This document shows positions 16,073-25,143 of a DNA stretch of 64,000 nucleotides, piece by piece. Made by a program: the position numbers and the translations under genes. Under the pieces are notes generated by a model. It saw only the letters and a list, made by a program, of their open reading frames with translations. It made no database searches and was not told where the DNA came from. Numbering within the stretch: position 1 is the first letter of the stretch; each line of letters opens with the position of its first letter. Origin of the DNA: Collinsella aerofaciens (GTDB taxonomy: Bacteria > Actinomycetota > Coriobacteriia > Coriobacteriales > Coriobacteriaceae); assembly GCF_002736145.1 (NCBI RefSeq), contig NZ_CP024160.1:1-64000 (forward strand). Reading direction: 5' to 3'.

Positions 16073-19000
16073 CTAGTGAGGCTTATCAGAATTGACCTCA
16101 TCGGCGGTGTCGTTTTCGAGCGCCGTGCGGCGGGCACTGTAGGCGACAAGGCCGGCACCAGCTGCGGCGAGTGCTGCTGCGGCTGCCGTAAGGGGAGCGT
16201 TGACATCGCCCGTGCCCGCAAGCGCGCCTGCTTTTCCGGAGCGCTTGTTAGTGCCGTGGTCCTTACCACTGCTGGAGCTGCTTCCGCCGGAGCCGCCGCC
16301 CTTGTCAGTACCGCCGCCACTCGAGCCGCCACCGCCGTCCGCCGTCATCGGTGCATCGTGAAGCCCTGTCGTATCCGCGCTGTCGCATACGCCGACCTGA
16401 ACTTCTGAGCGTTCGCATGCCGCGTCGGGCACATGAAGCTCGTGCAGTACGGCACCCAGCGTCGAGTTTGCGCCCGGTCGAATTTCCTCGAGCGTCACGG
16501 GATCGAGCGCCACCAGATTACGTGCCTTCGCATACAGCGTTACGCGTTTGCCCACTTCGTCGCTCCAACTCTCGGGGATGGCGAAGCTCAGGCGGAACTG
16601 TGCCGTGCAACCCGGTGCCAGCACGGCGTTGCCGTTGTCGGCTACCAGCGGGTGCGTTGCAAAACGCGCGCCCAGCGTCTCGAGCGCGTACTTTACGTGT
16701 GCCATGTCGTTGGCCGAAGTATCTTCGGCAAGCTCTGGATCGTAGATCGAAGCCATGCGTGCGTTCGCTCCGAATCCGATGGATGCGCTGGAGAACGGCT
16801 GGCTGGAGCCCTCTCGGTACAGATCGATCGTGCCGGCGGTCAGCAAAGTGTTGCCGTCATTTCGCACCGTGACCATGAAGGATTCGCCTGCTGCTCCGGG
16901 CACCACCGCGCCCGAGGTAGCGACCGCGCCCGTCGGAGTGGCACACGCCACCAAGGGCACTTCGATGCCGTGCAGCTCTGCCTCGCTCTTCTCTGCGCTC
17001 ACAATGTGCGTGGCGAGCGCGGAGAGCATGCCTCCCGACGTCAAAAATGTCGTTATCTGATCGACGGGATGGTCCAGCTCGCACATCACGAACGGCTCCG
17101 TGAACAGATCGCCTGCCAAGGTGCTGGCGAAGATGCGGAAGTGCTTGCCCATCACTGCTACCGGGTTGCCTTCTTCGTCGTAAGTTTGTCCCACCTTGCC
17201 ATCGGTGTTCTCTACATAGAGCACGCACCTGCCGTTGTTGCTTACGCTAAACGACGCCGGGCCACAGCCTGCGGCACCCACGGGCTGCGTTGCAAATGCC
17301 GATGCGCCTCGCGTCCAAGTAATATGCTGCAGCTGCTCGTTGACAGTGGCCAAAAAGCCCGAATGTTGTGGCCACGGCACCGCATGGGGCACCGTGGCGT
17401 CTGGTGGCATAACGCCCCAGCCCGCAATGGACTGGCCGATCACGGCGTACGATGCGCAGCCGCAACCGTCTGCGGTCTCGTACGCAACGGGCACCACCAT
17501 TTTGCCGTTGATATTCTCGGGCTCGCCCAGCTCGATGCTCGACGGTGCTTGCGGAAAGCGGAGAACTTGGCGGAACGTCAGGCTGTCGCCCGAGACGTCC
17601 GACCACAGGGTAAAGCACTCCAGCGCAACCTCAGCCTCGCTGCCGAGCGCCTTTTCTGCGGTGGCTCCGCGGCGGTGGAGGTAGGCACCCGACAGGCGCC
17701 CGTCGACCAGCGTCTTGCCCACCGTGATACGCGGGCACTGCAGGCAATGGTAGCCATCCTCCTGAAGGCGGCCGCGCGAGATGCTGCGCCACGACGTGTG
17801 CGATATCACGCGAACTCCGTCGTTGCTTATACGCAGGCGCACAACGGACAGTATGCCGGATGTGCTCGCCGTATCGAAAAGGGTGTTGTCGCCGTCGGGG
17901 CGCTCGCCCGAGACCAGCAGCACGTAGGCGTCCTGGTTTCCTCTTCCGTCCGTATATTCCACCACGTCGAAGTCGTAATCGTATATGCCGTCGCGCTCCA
18001 CGTCGTTCTCGCCAAACCCAAGGGGAAAGTCCACGGGCGTGGGAGCGGACCACGTGCCGTTTGTCTTTGTGTGCACCACCAGGCGCGAGCGGCCATTGTC
18101 GCCGTAGCGCACCGAGGCGATACGGAACAGGCATTCTACGCCGGCAATCATTGCCAGCTTCATGTGAGCTTCGCTGAGCACGCCAGCAAACAGCACGTTG
18201 TCGCTCGAGGTTTTTATGCCGCCACGCTCGTCCTCCGACACGCCGGCAGAATTGGCGTTCGGGTCAGCAACGGCGTTCGTTGCCTGACCGATGTAGGTGT
18301 ACTCATACATCGGCGCGGCGTTTTCGTCGTTCCCTATCAGTGCGTGGACGAAATGCTCAACCTGTTCCGTGTCGTCGCTCTCCGCGTCCGCCTCGAGCTC
18401 AATGCGCGTGACCGCTTGATCCCAATCGCGTACGGTGGGCGCGACGTTTCTCGCGGTGGCTGCAACCTCGGCGCGTGCGAGCAGCTCGGCGTTGGTGACG
18501 ATGGTGGCCGATGCGATAAATTGCGGCACGCCGCCCGCCTCGATGTTGCCGGGCGTGCCGAAGCAGGCATCCAGCGTGTAAGGCGTATCTCCACCCAATG
18601 CCAGCTCAGAGCGTTGGAGTACATACTGGTCGCCATTGTTCACCGACATATTCCACGAATCGATGAGTGTGGGCCACGACCCCGACCAAGCCTTGGTGGT
18701 CCACTTGAACATCACGAACTGGAGTATCACATCGACATCGACGTCTGCACCTACGCGCAGCCGCGGAAGCTGGTGTCCATCTGCCTTCTCGTACCCAATG
18801 AACAGCGTGAGGGATGCGGCGCCGCGCACGGCAGACGAAGCGACGCCTGCAACGCCGGCGCCAAAGGTGACGGCAAGCCCGATCTGGATGGTGAACGAGC
18901 CCGACGTGTTTGAATAGTCGAGCGAAATGTTTTTAAAAAACGCCGCGCCGCTGCCGTGCGTGTGGGCACCCACAGCGAGCGCCAGCTTCGCCAGCACCCA

Positions 19001-20440
19001 AGGGTTGATGTTTAGGAAAAATGGCACCGGTCCTAGGGTAAACTGCTCGGTCCAATTGAGGTCGGTTCTTACCTGGAAGAGGGCCTTAATATTGCCGTAT
19101 GCGGGGTCGTTGTTGTTACCCCAGGTTTTGCCCACCCAATCGTAGGCAAGCGAGCCGTACAGCTGTGTGGCGATATCCATCGTGAACAGCGGCGTGCAAT
19201 GGTGGCGAAGGAGCTTGGTGTTTCTTGGATCGGTGCCCGAACCGGCGCTCATACTCTTGTACTGATTCCACTTCCCCTCCATCTCGTCGAGGTAGCGGTT
19301 TGCCTGCTTGGCGCCCGACTCGCGCGGCGATTTCTTCCAGTATTCCGGATCAGGGTTGCCCGAATCGTTCATATAGCTGGCTGGTTTGTATCCTCCGCCA
19401 AACAGTACGTATCCAGCAAACGAGAAATCGAAAAGGATCGGAAATGTGGGCATCCAGCACGTGAACTTATTGCCGCCGATGCCGGGAAACGCCGCGGGGA
19501 AATCAAACGGAGTGATCTCTTGGTCCATAGTGGTGGGAATGATGGTGGTCGAGCCCGATTCCGCCTTTGCGGCCGGCGCGGTGACAACGGCCATGGGGGA
19601 GGAGAGTGTATAGGTCTTGCCCTGGTAGTCGAGGACAAAGCGCAACTTGCATCCTTCTTCCAGAAGGCTCGACGCTGCATCGAGGAACTTGTCTTCGAGT
19701 GTGAACGTCGCCAGATTATCCGCGCCCGATGCGCTGGCCTTGACTTGGCCAATCTGCGTGACGGTTTCGGATGAGCCGTCCGCAGCGGGCATCACTTTAT
19801 TGATATGCAATGTTGCCTGCCCGCCCTGCGGCAGATGAGCCTGCACGGTAAAAGCGTGCGTGTCGGGCTGGTCGTTTGCTGCTTCGTCCGCTGGCATTGC
19901 CATAAACGTGGCGTCGGCGTACTGGATGTCCCATTCGTCGAATGTGAGCTGGCGGAAGTACGGCTCGCCGTCGGAAAGCGGACGCGTGGGCGCGGTTATG
20001 GCGGTGCCGCCCTGGATACGCGCAAGAGGAATCTCGACATCACGGTAGCCCGCCATGCTAATGGAGATGCCGCCGTTAAAGTCGTACGCGTCAAGGAGCG
20101 TTGCCTCGTCCACGTAGCCTTCCGAAAGAGGGGCGACCTCAAAGATGGCCGTGCCTTCGTCATCGGTCGTGGCGGCGAGCTGCTTGCCTGCGGCGTAGCG
20201 CGACGTGAGCGTGACCTTGGCGCCTGCGATAGGCGTATTCTTGTTGGCGACGTCGACCACCACCACGCCGAACATGGTGCGCGAGAGAACGAGCACCCTG
20301 AAGGGGTCTTTTTCGTCGGCATAGGCTTCGGTGGGCGCGAACGGCAGCAGGAAGGCATTTTCGCTTCCCGGCACGCGAGGCAACATAATGCTCGCTAACG
20401 AGGACGCTCCGGCGACAAGTAACGAACGGCGATCAAGCAT
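16073..20440 (-). CDS. very large secreted surface protein with LAGTG wall-anchor-like C-terminus
   Basis: About 1,455 residues from ATG 20440 (MLDRRSLLVAGASS), which has GGGAG upstream; the frame extends to 20536 without a good site. The N-terminus has two arginines before a hydrophobic stretch, compatible with a Tat or Sec signal. Residues about 45-150 look like a carboxypeptidase-regulatory/B-type Ig fold (VVVVDVANKNTPIAGAKVTLTSR). The long middle has several beta-rich and WD/propeller-like stretches (SRLVVHTKTNGTWSAP, AYVLLVSGERPDGDN). The C-terminus has a Gly/Ser linker, LAGTGD, a hydrophobic helix and RR, a sorting signal with A for the usual P. Probably wall- or membrane-displayed; the ligand is unknown. 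Confidence 0.82.
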   Translation of the reverse strand: MLDRRSLLVAGASSLASIMLPRVPGSENAFLLPFAPTEAYADEKDPFRVLVLSRTMFGVVVVDVANKNTPIAGAKVTLTSRYAAGKQLAATTDDEGTAIFEVAPLSEGYVDEATLLDAYDFNGGISISMAGYRDVEIPLARIQGGTAITAPTRPLSDGEPYFRQLTFDEWDIQYADATFMAMPADEAANDQPDTHAFTVQAHLPQGGQATLHINKVMPAADGSSETVTQIGQVKASASGADNLATFTLEDKFLDAASSLLEEGCKLRFVLDYQGKTYTLSSPMAVVTAPAAKAESGSTTIIPTTMDQEITPFDFPAAFPGIGGNKFTCWMPTFPILFDFSFAGYVLFGGGYKPASYMNDSGNPDPEYWKKSPRESGAKQANRYLDEMEGKWNQYKSMSAGSGTDPRNTKLLRHHCTPLFTMDIATQLYGSLAYDWVGKTWGNNNDPAYGNIKALFQVRTDLNWTEQFTLGPVPFFLNINPWVLAKLALAVGAHTHGSGAAFFKNISLDYSNTSGSFTIQIGLAVTFGAGVAGVASSAVRGAASLTLFIGYEKADGHQLPRLRVGADVDVDVILQFVMFKWTTKAWSGSWPTLIDSWNMSVNNGDQYVLQRSELALGGDTPYTLDACFGTPGNIEAGGVPQFIASATIVTNAELLARAEVAATARNVAPTVRDWDQAVTRIELEADAESDDTEQVEHFVHALIGNDENAAPMYEYTYIGQATNAVADPNANSAGVSEDERGGIKTSSDNVLFAGVLSEAHMKLAMIAGVECLFRIASVRYGDNGRSRLVVHTKTNGTWSAPTPVDFPLGFGENDVERDGIYDYDFDVVEYTDGRGNQDAYVLLVSGERPDGDNTLFDTASTSGILSVVRLRISNDGVRVISHTSWRSISRGRLQEDGYHCLQCPRITVGKTLVDGRLSGAYLHRRGATAEKALGSEAEVALECFTLWSDVSGDSLTFRQVLRFPQAPSSIELGEPENINGKMVVPVAYETADGCGCASYAVIGQSIAGWGVMPPDATVPHAVPWPQHSGFLATVNEQLQHITWTRGASAFATQPVGAAGCGPASFSVSNNGRCVLYVENTDGKVGQTYDEEGNPVAVMGKHFRIFASTLAGDLFTEPFVMCELDHPVDQITTFLTSGGMLSALATHIVSAEKSEAELHGIEVPLVACATPTGAVATSGAVVPGAAGESFMVTVRNDGNTLLTAGTIDLYREGSSQPFSSASIGFGANARMASIYDPELAEDTSANDMAHVKYALETLGARFATHPLVADNGNAVLAPGCTAQFRLSFAIPESWSDEVGKRVTLYAKARNLVALDPVTLEEIRPGANSTLGAVLHELHVPDAACERSEVQVGVCDSADTTGLHDAPMTADGGGGSSGGGTDKGGGSGGSSSSSGKDHGTNKRSGKAGALAGTGDVNAPLTAAAAALAAAGAGLVAYSARRTALENDTADEVNSDKPH

Positions 20441-20596
20441 CTTGGGCTCCCATCCCGCAAATATCGGTGGAAATAATCCAATTGTGCGAGAAGGTGCCCC
20501 GTGGCGGTAGTGCCGTCCGAGGGCCAAAATGTCCAATTTGAGCGAGTGAAGCGCCGGGGCTCCGGAGCGCTTTCGATATGCCGGTCAGTCTGGCCG

Positions 20597-21601
20597 CTAG
20601 CGCAACATGTGGGTAACCAGCTCGGCGCGAGTTCCGATGCCAAGCTTTGCATATACGCCGGATAGGCGGTTTTTAACGGTGCCCGGCGATACTCCCATAT
20701 GGTGTGCGATTTCGGCGTTGGTCCATCCGCGGCAGGCGAGCATGGCCATGGTGAATTCCGTGGTCGTCAGGTCGTCGGCCACGTCCTCGCCCGAATCGGG
20801 GTTGTGGATGCGCCGCCAGCCGTAGCTGAAGCGGTACGTGATCTCGATGATGCGCGCGAAATCGTCAGGGTATTGCGTTTTTAGGCACGCCTCGATGAGC
20901 CCCTGTAAAAGGCCGTGGTGCTCGCCGATAAGCTCGATGAGGCCGTCGGGGCGCGCAATGTTCCAAGCAGCTCCGAAGTGCGTTTTTGCGGCGTCGATGT
21001 CCTTGAGGCTCATGCATGCCATGGAAGCTGCCAGGTGCAGGAACAGTTCCGAGATGGGATAACTTCCCTGTTTCATGATCAGGGCGTTTTCCGCCATGCC
21101 CAGGCTGCGGCCGTATTCGCCGTGCAGATATAAGGCGTGCGCCATCACGTAGCTGGCGAACAGGCGCAGGCCTTCGGGCAGATGCGCCGCAAGTGGATAA
21201 AACTCTTCGGCGGAATACGGGGAAGGCAAGTGCAGCAGGACGCTCGCGGCCGAGGCGAACAGGATATGCATGGCGTGGACGGCGAGCGATTCTTCGTCGG
21301 TGGGCGCATCGAGAATGCCCGCAAGGCACCGGCGGGCGTCGGCGATACGGTTGAGCGACAGACTGGCGTATCCGCAGATAAAGCATGCGGAATAGCGCAG
21401 CGCGGGATTGGTGGCGTCAAGATAGGGGCGCGCCGTCTTGGCAGCGAGGGTGGCCTGTCCGCGAAAGTACAGCGCTTCTGCCGTGGCGATGGTGCGCGAA
21501 TCGGGGTCGGAAATGCCTGCAACCGCAGCGTCAATCTGCCCCGGCACAAAGGCGGTGCACATCAACGGCATGGGAACGCGTGGGTAGCCATCGCAGTCCA
21601 T
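20597..21601 (-). CDS. LuxR-type transcriptional regulator with TPR-like sensor region
   Basis: A 334-residue protein. ATG 21601 is supported by GGGAG 8 bases upstream. Residues 1-250 are helical and repeat-like (ATAEALYFRGQATLAAKTARPYL, AHALYLHGEYGRSLGMAENALIM), like the tetratricopeptide region of MalT-type regulators but without their ATPase. The last 65 residues are a LuxR DNA-binding domain (LTTTEFTMAMLACRGWTNAEIAHHMGVSPGTVKNRLSGVYAKLGI). It lies directly upstream of, and in the same direction as, the giant surface-protein gene, so it may control it. Confidence 0.88.
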   Translation of the reverse strand: MDCDGYPRVPMPLMCTAFVPGQIDAAVAGISDPDSRTIATAEALYFRGQATLAAKTARPYLDATNPALRYSACFICGYASLSLNRIADARRCLAGILDAPTDEESLAVHAMHILFASAASVLLHLPSPYSAEEFYPLAAHLPEGLRLFASYVMAHALYLHGEYGRSLGMAENALIMKQGSYPISELFLHLAASMACMSLKDIDAAKTHFGAAWNIARPDGLIELIGEHHGLLQGLIEACLKTQYPDDFARIIEITYRFSYGWRRIHNPDSGEDVADDLTTTEFTMAMLACRGWTNAEIAHHMGVSPGTVKNRLSGVYAKLGIGTRAELVTHMLR

Positions 21602-21744
21602 CTTCCATCTCCCAACAGCTGGCAACAATAGCAGCAATTGTACTCCTGTTGCTCAGGACTGGAATTTGTGGGTATCGCCTACGATTGTGCCAAACGTATA
21701 AAGGAAGAGTCTATTGTCGATGCTCCCAAGGTGGCCACCGAAGC

Positions 21745-22125
21745 CTAGCTGACCTCGACATTCGGAAAAATTGCCACCCCTGTAAAAAGCTCTGCCGCAG
21801 CGATGGGAAACGCATCTTCTGGGCATTCCGTCGTCTCCAGCCAGCGCTGGACTGCTGCTGTCGCCTGCGCGTTGGCGAGCGGGGCGTGGGGACCGTCCGG
21901 CGACCAGCGGTGACGGGCGAGCCCTGCCGCGTGCGTGGGCCTCCATCGGCGTAGACCCATGACCCGCATGGCATCGGAGAAGTCCACCATGGCATCCAGG
22001 ACCTTACCGTCCGGCACGTCCAGCCTAGTGGCTCTCTTGAACCCGAGGTCGAAGAGGGCGTTGTACAAGGCATATGGGACCGAGCGGAAGTGGATCAAAA
22101 GAGCGTTACTTGACGTTTCATGCAT
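21745..22125 (-). CDS. hypothetical protein, 126 residues
   Basis: A continuous frame from ATG 22125 with a weak ribosome site. The product is soluble-looking and contains YALYNALFDLGFKRATRLDVPDG and TTECPEDAFPIAAAELFTGVAIFPN. I do not recognise it. It is divergent from the PadR operon across about 130 bases. The middle is Arg/His/Pro-rich and less convincing, so it could be a frame-worn remnant. Confidence 0.45.
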   Translation of the reverse strand: MHETSSNALLIHFRSVPYALYNALFDLGFKRATRLDVPDGKVLDAMVDFSDAMRVMGLRRWRPTHAAGLARHRWSPDGPHAPLANAQATAAVQRWLETTECPEDAFPIAAAELFTGVAIFPNVEVS

Positions 22126-22191
22126 AATGCCAACCGCCCCGCGACATCACGTTTGCAGCGCGCAGGGGCCGGAGAATCTTCGCGATGAGAG

Positions 22192-22237
22192 TTGACGCCT
22201 AATACCATGCATCGTATAGTGTGTATAGCACAGTATA
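22192..22237 (+). promoter_or_regulatory. promoter with overlapping palindromic operator for the PadR operon
   Basis: TTGACG (22192-22197) and TATAGT (22215-22220) are 17 bases apart. TATAGTGTG (22215-22223) and CACAGTATA (22229-22237) form an inverted repeat with one mismatch that covers the -10 and the transcription start. PadR regulators usually repress their own operon from such a site. Confidence 0.72.
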
Positions 22238-22257
22238 TGACGAGAGGAGGTGTGCGG

Positions 22258-22578
22258 ATGGAGGCCCAGATGAAGCGCGGCTTCCTGGAGGCCTGCGTGC
22301 TCGCGGCCATTTCCGGCGAGGAGTCCTACGGCTACCAGATCGTGAAGGACGTGCCGGCGAGCATGGGGCTCACGGAGTCGACGCTCTACCCGCTGCTCAA
22401 GCGCCTGGAGAAGGCCGGGTGCATCACGGCACGCTCCGCCGAGCACAACGGGCGGCTGCGCCGGTACTACCGCATCACGGACGATGGGCGTGCGCGCATC
22501 GAGGAGTTCCTGGCCGAGTGGCCGTCCGTACGGGAGATTTACGCATACGTTGAGGGGGCGCACCATGACGCGCGATGA
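22258..22578 (+). CDS. PadR-family transcriptional repressor
   Basis: A 106-residue winged-helix protein (MKRGFLEACVLAAISGEESYGYQIVKDV, LTESTLYPLLKRLEKAGCI, YYRITDDGRARIEEFLAEWP). ATG 22258 follows GAGGAGG by about 8 bases. Its stop overlaps the start of the DUF1700 gene by 14 bases, so translation is probably coupled. Members of this short PadR class repress membrane-stress or transporter operons; the operator at 22215-22237 suggests autorepression. Confidence 0.93.
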   Translation: MEAQMKRGFLEACVLAAISGEESYGYQIVKDVPASMGLTESTLYPLLKRLEKAGCITARSAEHNGRLRRYYRITDDGRARIEEFLAEWPSVREIYAYVEGAHHDAR

Positions 22579-23188
22579 GTTTCTGGGCCGGTTGGGCGAG
22601 CTACTCGCCTGCCTGCCGGCCGAGCAGGTGGAGGAGACCAAGGCGTTCTATGCGGAGGCCATCGCCGACCGCATAGAGGACGGCATGAGCGAGGAGGAGG
22701 CCGTGGCCGCCATGGGCGCCCCCGGCGAGGTTGCCGAGGCCACGCTCGACGACCTGCCCGCCGTGCCGCGCGCGATCGCGAGGACGCGCCGGCGCAGCAC
22801 CGCGCTGCTGTGGGTGCTGACCATCGTGGGCTCCCCAGTGTGGGTGCCGCTGCTCGCCGCCTTCGCCGCCGTGGCCGTCACGGTCTATATCTGCATCTGG
22901 GTGCTGGCGCTCTGCGTGTGGATCGTCGCGGCGGCACTCGGGGGCGCGGGCGTAGTTGGGCTCCTGTTTGCCGTAAGCGGCGTCACCATCGGCCACTTCC
23001 CGTACGCCCTCGCCTCGGCGGGCGTGGGGCTCGGCCTCGCCGGCGTGGCGCTCTTCGTTGGTGCTGGTGCTTGGGCCGCCTCAAAACAAATTGCACGCCT
23101 CTCGGCGCTCTGGGCGAGGAAGGTCGCCTCGCCTTTCTGGAAGGGTAAGGGCGAGAAGGGCGGCACTGCCGCGCATCTCGCAGCGTAG
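22565..23188 (+). CDS. DUF1700-family membrane protein
   Basis: A 207-residue protein. Residues 1-65 match the soluble DUF1700 N-terminus (MTRDEFLGRLGELLACLPAEQVEETKAFYAEAIADRIEDGMSEEEAV, split here by family convention), followed by at least three hydrophobic segments around residues 80-170 and a basic tail. The start ATG 22565 lies inside the end of padR. The PadR-DUF1700 pair is widespread in Gram-positive bacteria and is linked to envelope stress, usually with a DUF4097-type adhesin-like protein downstream; here a much shorter protein follows. Confidence 0.9.
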   Translation: MTRDEFLGRLGELLACLPAEQVEETKAFYAEAIADRIEDGMSEEEAVAAMGAPGEVAEATLDDLPAVPRAIARTRRRSTALLWVLTIVGSPVWVPLLAAFAAVAVTVYICIWVLALCVWIVAAALGGAGVVGLLFAVSGVTIGHFPYALASAGVGLGLAGVALFVGAGAWAASKQIARLSALWARKVASPFWKGKGEKGGTAAHLAA

Positions 23189-23203
23189 AAAGGAGTGAGT
23201 ACC

Positions 23204-23458
23204 ATGACCAGCGCGAAGAAGATCTACCTCGCTGTGGCGGGCGGGCTCGTTGCCGCGGGTGTTGTCCTCGCGGGCATTGGCTATATCGCCTCGGGCTTCG
23301 ACCCGGCCGTGTTCACAACCCAAATCGATACGCGCGACAGCACCATCGTGCTCGGCGGCGTCGAGGTGGACGAACACGAGAGTATCCCGTTCATCAGCCA
23401 GCTCGCCAATCTGGGCGAGATCGACACCTCCGACGTCGCGGACCCCGCCGCGCCCTAG
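23204..23458 (+). CDS. short secreted/membrane protein in the PadR operon
   Basis: An 84-residue protein from ATG 23204 with AAAGGAG 8 bases upstream. One N-terminal hydrophobic helix (IYLAVAGGLVAAGVVLAGIGYIASGF) is followed by a short extracytoplasmic segment (VFTTQIDTRDSTIVLGGVEVDEHESIPF). The position and N-terminus match the start of DUF4097-like proteins normally found third in this operon, so it is either a minimal version or a truncated one. It ends in DPAAP before an apparently empty stretch. Confidence 0.7.
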   Translation: MTSAKKIYLAVAGGLVAAGVVLAGIGYIASGFDPAVFTTQIDTRDSTIVLGGVEVDEHESIPFISQLANLGEIDTSDVADPAAP

Positions 23459-23619
23459 GGGCGGCGAGTCCGGGCGCTCCGTCCGCCAAGCTGCGTAAGC
23501 CGGCGAAACCCGAACCTCGGCTCCAGCGCAACTGGTCTCAAGCCTGCGCCGATTCGCTCTCAGCGCCGCGCGGGGGCCCGTGACGCATGCCCAAAAAAGT
23601 ACGAGGAGAAAGGAACGCG

Positions 23620-23715
23620 ATGACGAAAGTCACGCCCCTCCGCCTTTACGGGGTCACGCAGGACCGGGAGCGACTGGGCCGGGCGGTGGGGCTGTGCTTG
23701 GATTGGCTACACTGA
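23620..23715 (+). CDS. 31-residue mini-frame with good ribosome site, possibly a truncated gene start
   Basis: ATG 23620 follows GGAGAAAGGA. The peptide reads MTKVTPLRLYGVTQDRERLG... and ends at TGA 23713-23715. It has no recognised family. It may be the surviving start of a deleted gene or a short leader. Confidence 0.3.
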   Translation: MTKVTPLRLYGVTQDRERLGRAVGLCLDWLH

Positions 23716-23929
23716 TACGGACAGTTCCGTGAGGGGCGCGAGAGACGGGACTCCGGGGAGATCTCCGAGGAGGAGTACCCCGACTGGAAGCGTGGGTTCA
23801 GTGGAGCATGAACCTAATCCCTGTCTCTCTTGCTTTTTCTGATTTGTTGAGAAGCCGGCATTTGGGGGCATTTTGGATAGCGAACAGTTCAAACAAGAAG
23901 CTGAGAAAATAGAATAAAGCCTGAGTGCC

Positions 23930-24556
23930 TTGAGAGTCGCCGAGCGCAATGCAGTGATTCCCTTCATGAACGGCGACTTTACCCAATGGGATCTATATCT
24001 GGCATCCTCCTCTGAATATGCGATGAGATTGATAGACGGACTCATCTCCATGCTCGAGTCGAGGAATCTTGTTTGCGTCGCCCAGCTTCTCCGCGCACAG
24101 GTTGGAGTCTGCCTGCGGACATTCGCGTTATTCGCCGCCGAAGACCAGGATGACTTTCTCAAGCAGGTGTTTCAAGGTGTGCCTGTGAACAAGCTGAAAG
24201 ATTTCTCGGGTGAGAAGATGTCCGATGGAAGACTTCAAGACTTACTCGAGAAGTCCGATCCAAAGGTAAAAGATGTATACAAGGTGACGTCTGGATTCGT
24301 CCACTTCTCCACTGATATTCTGCCGAGCATGGGTGTGCCTGGGGAGGGCTATGAGGTCGAGTTTAATTTTGGAGCCGAGCCCAACGAGAGAAACAATGCG
24401 CCTCTCGTGGAATGCGGCAAGGCGTTCTGCCACTATGTCGACCTGCATCTCCAGATGCTCCATAAGGTGATTGCTTCGGATGAATGGTATGCCGATCGAT
24501 TCCGTATCGATTCCGATGGTCCTGCAGACGAAGCCTCGAAAAGCGAGAAGTTGTAG
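23930..24556 (+). CDS. hypothetical protein, probably interrupted near its N-terminus
   Basis: A frame of about 208 residues beginning at a possible TTG 23930 with no ribosome site. The product is soluble and mostly helical (YAMRLIDGLISMLESRNLVCVAQLLRAQVGVCLRTF..., HYVDLHLQMLHKVIAS). In the same frame just upstream, TTG 23873 (preceded by a G-run) opens a coding-like helix LDSEQFKQEAEKIE that is cut by TAA 23915-23917 before continuing as SLSALRVAERN. The simplest reading is a gene of about 227 codons inactivated by one nonsense codon. I do not recognise the family; the helical bundle resembles unknown proteins found with abortive-infection genes. Confidence 0.55.
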   Translation: MRVAERNAVIPFMNGDFTQWDLYLASSSEYAMRLIDGLISMLESRNLVCVAQLLRAQVGVCLRTFALFAAEDQDDFLKQVFQGVPVNKLKDFSGEKMSDGRLQDLLEKSDPKVKDVYKVTSGFVHFSTDILPSMGVPGEGYEVEFNFGAEPNERNNAPLVECGKAFCHYVDLHLQMLHKVIASDEWYADRFRIDSDGPADEASKSEKL

Positions 24557-24835
24557 GTCGAACGCATTGACGCCGCCTTGACAGCATCCCGATATGATAA
24601 CGAATGGGAGGTTCCCTACGAAATGTGCGCCTCTGTATATTCTCGCTAGGAAGCCCTCGACCGATAAGGCATCGTTGAGTTCAATTTGAGTTCAGCTCGG
24701 GTGCCCGAAAATCGCCCAACTCTAATAAAAGGGGAGACGACGGTACACCACGTAGACGAGAGACTATGGAAGTGCACGATTTGATTATATTGGCGCGCTA
24801 AACCGCCCCCGCCGCCCAACTTGAACTCCGCTCAC

Positions 24836-25056
24836 GCGTGTATGGGGCTGCGAGAGGTAACGGCCTGCGGTCTCCTTTGTGTGCTCGATGATATCTTCGA
24901 GCATGCCGGGCATGGCGGAGACATTCGCTGCAATCCAGCCGTGTTCAAGCGCCGTTTCGGATAGGAGCGAGAGGGGGCCGTCTTGCCCGTTCCCCTTGCA
25001 CCCGTAAAGATGGTTGACAGCTTGGGGTCTCCCGGGTCTTTAGCTTTTACCGCACT
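24836..25056 (-). pseudogene. N-terminal fragment of an AAA-type ATPase (frameshifted)
   Basis: The minus strand reads DPKLSTIFTGARGTGKTA, a P-loop, and then after a one-base slip SLLSETALEHGWIAANVSAMPGMLEDIIEHTKETAG. These match the start of ATP-binding proteins of the archaeal-ATPase/ORC-like type. The frame slips just after the Walker A lysine-threonine and the gene is cut by 24832, so it cannot function. Confidence 0.65.
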
Positions 25057-25082
25057 AGGTGCCTCATGGAAACTGTTGGACT

Positions 25083-25130
25083 TTAACCAGACAGACCCAG
25101 CATGTCGTTTTCCTCCATGAGGACATCGGC
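25083..25130 (-). pseudogene. fragment of a topoisomerase A subunit 3' end
   Basis: About 46 bases match the 3' end of the intact parC-like gene (9185-9230) with roughly eight substitutions. On the minus strand it ends ADVLMEENDMLGLSG-stop, versus ALMKENDMPSLFD-stop in the intact gene. It sits between arginase and ATPase fragments. Confidence 0.6.
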
Positions 25131-25143
25131 TAAAACCGCAACA

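Noticed and set aside
16433-18913. Long plus-strand frame (about 826 codons) opposite the giant surface-protein gene
   Set aside because: Antisense shadow; rich in Arg, His, Cys, Ala, no ribosome site, no recognised domains, whereas the minus strand has a signal peptide and sorting end.
24557-24831. Possible promoter or short gene after the 208-residue gene
   Set aside because: TTGACA at about 24579 lacks a -10 at the correct spacing and no frame longer than ten codons has a ribosome site.
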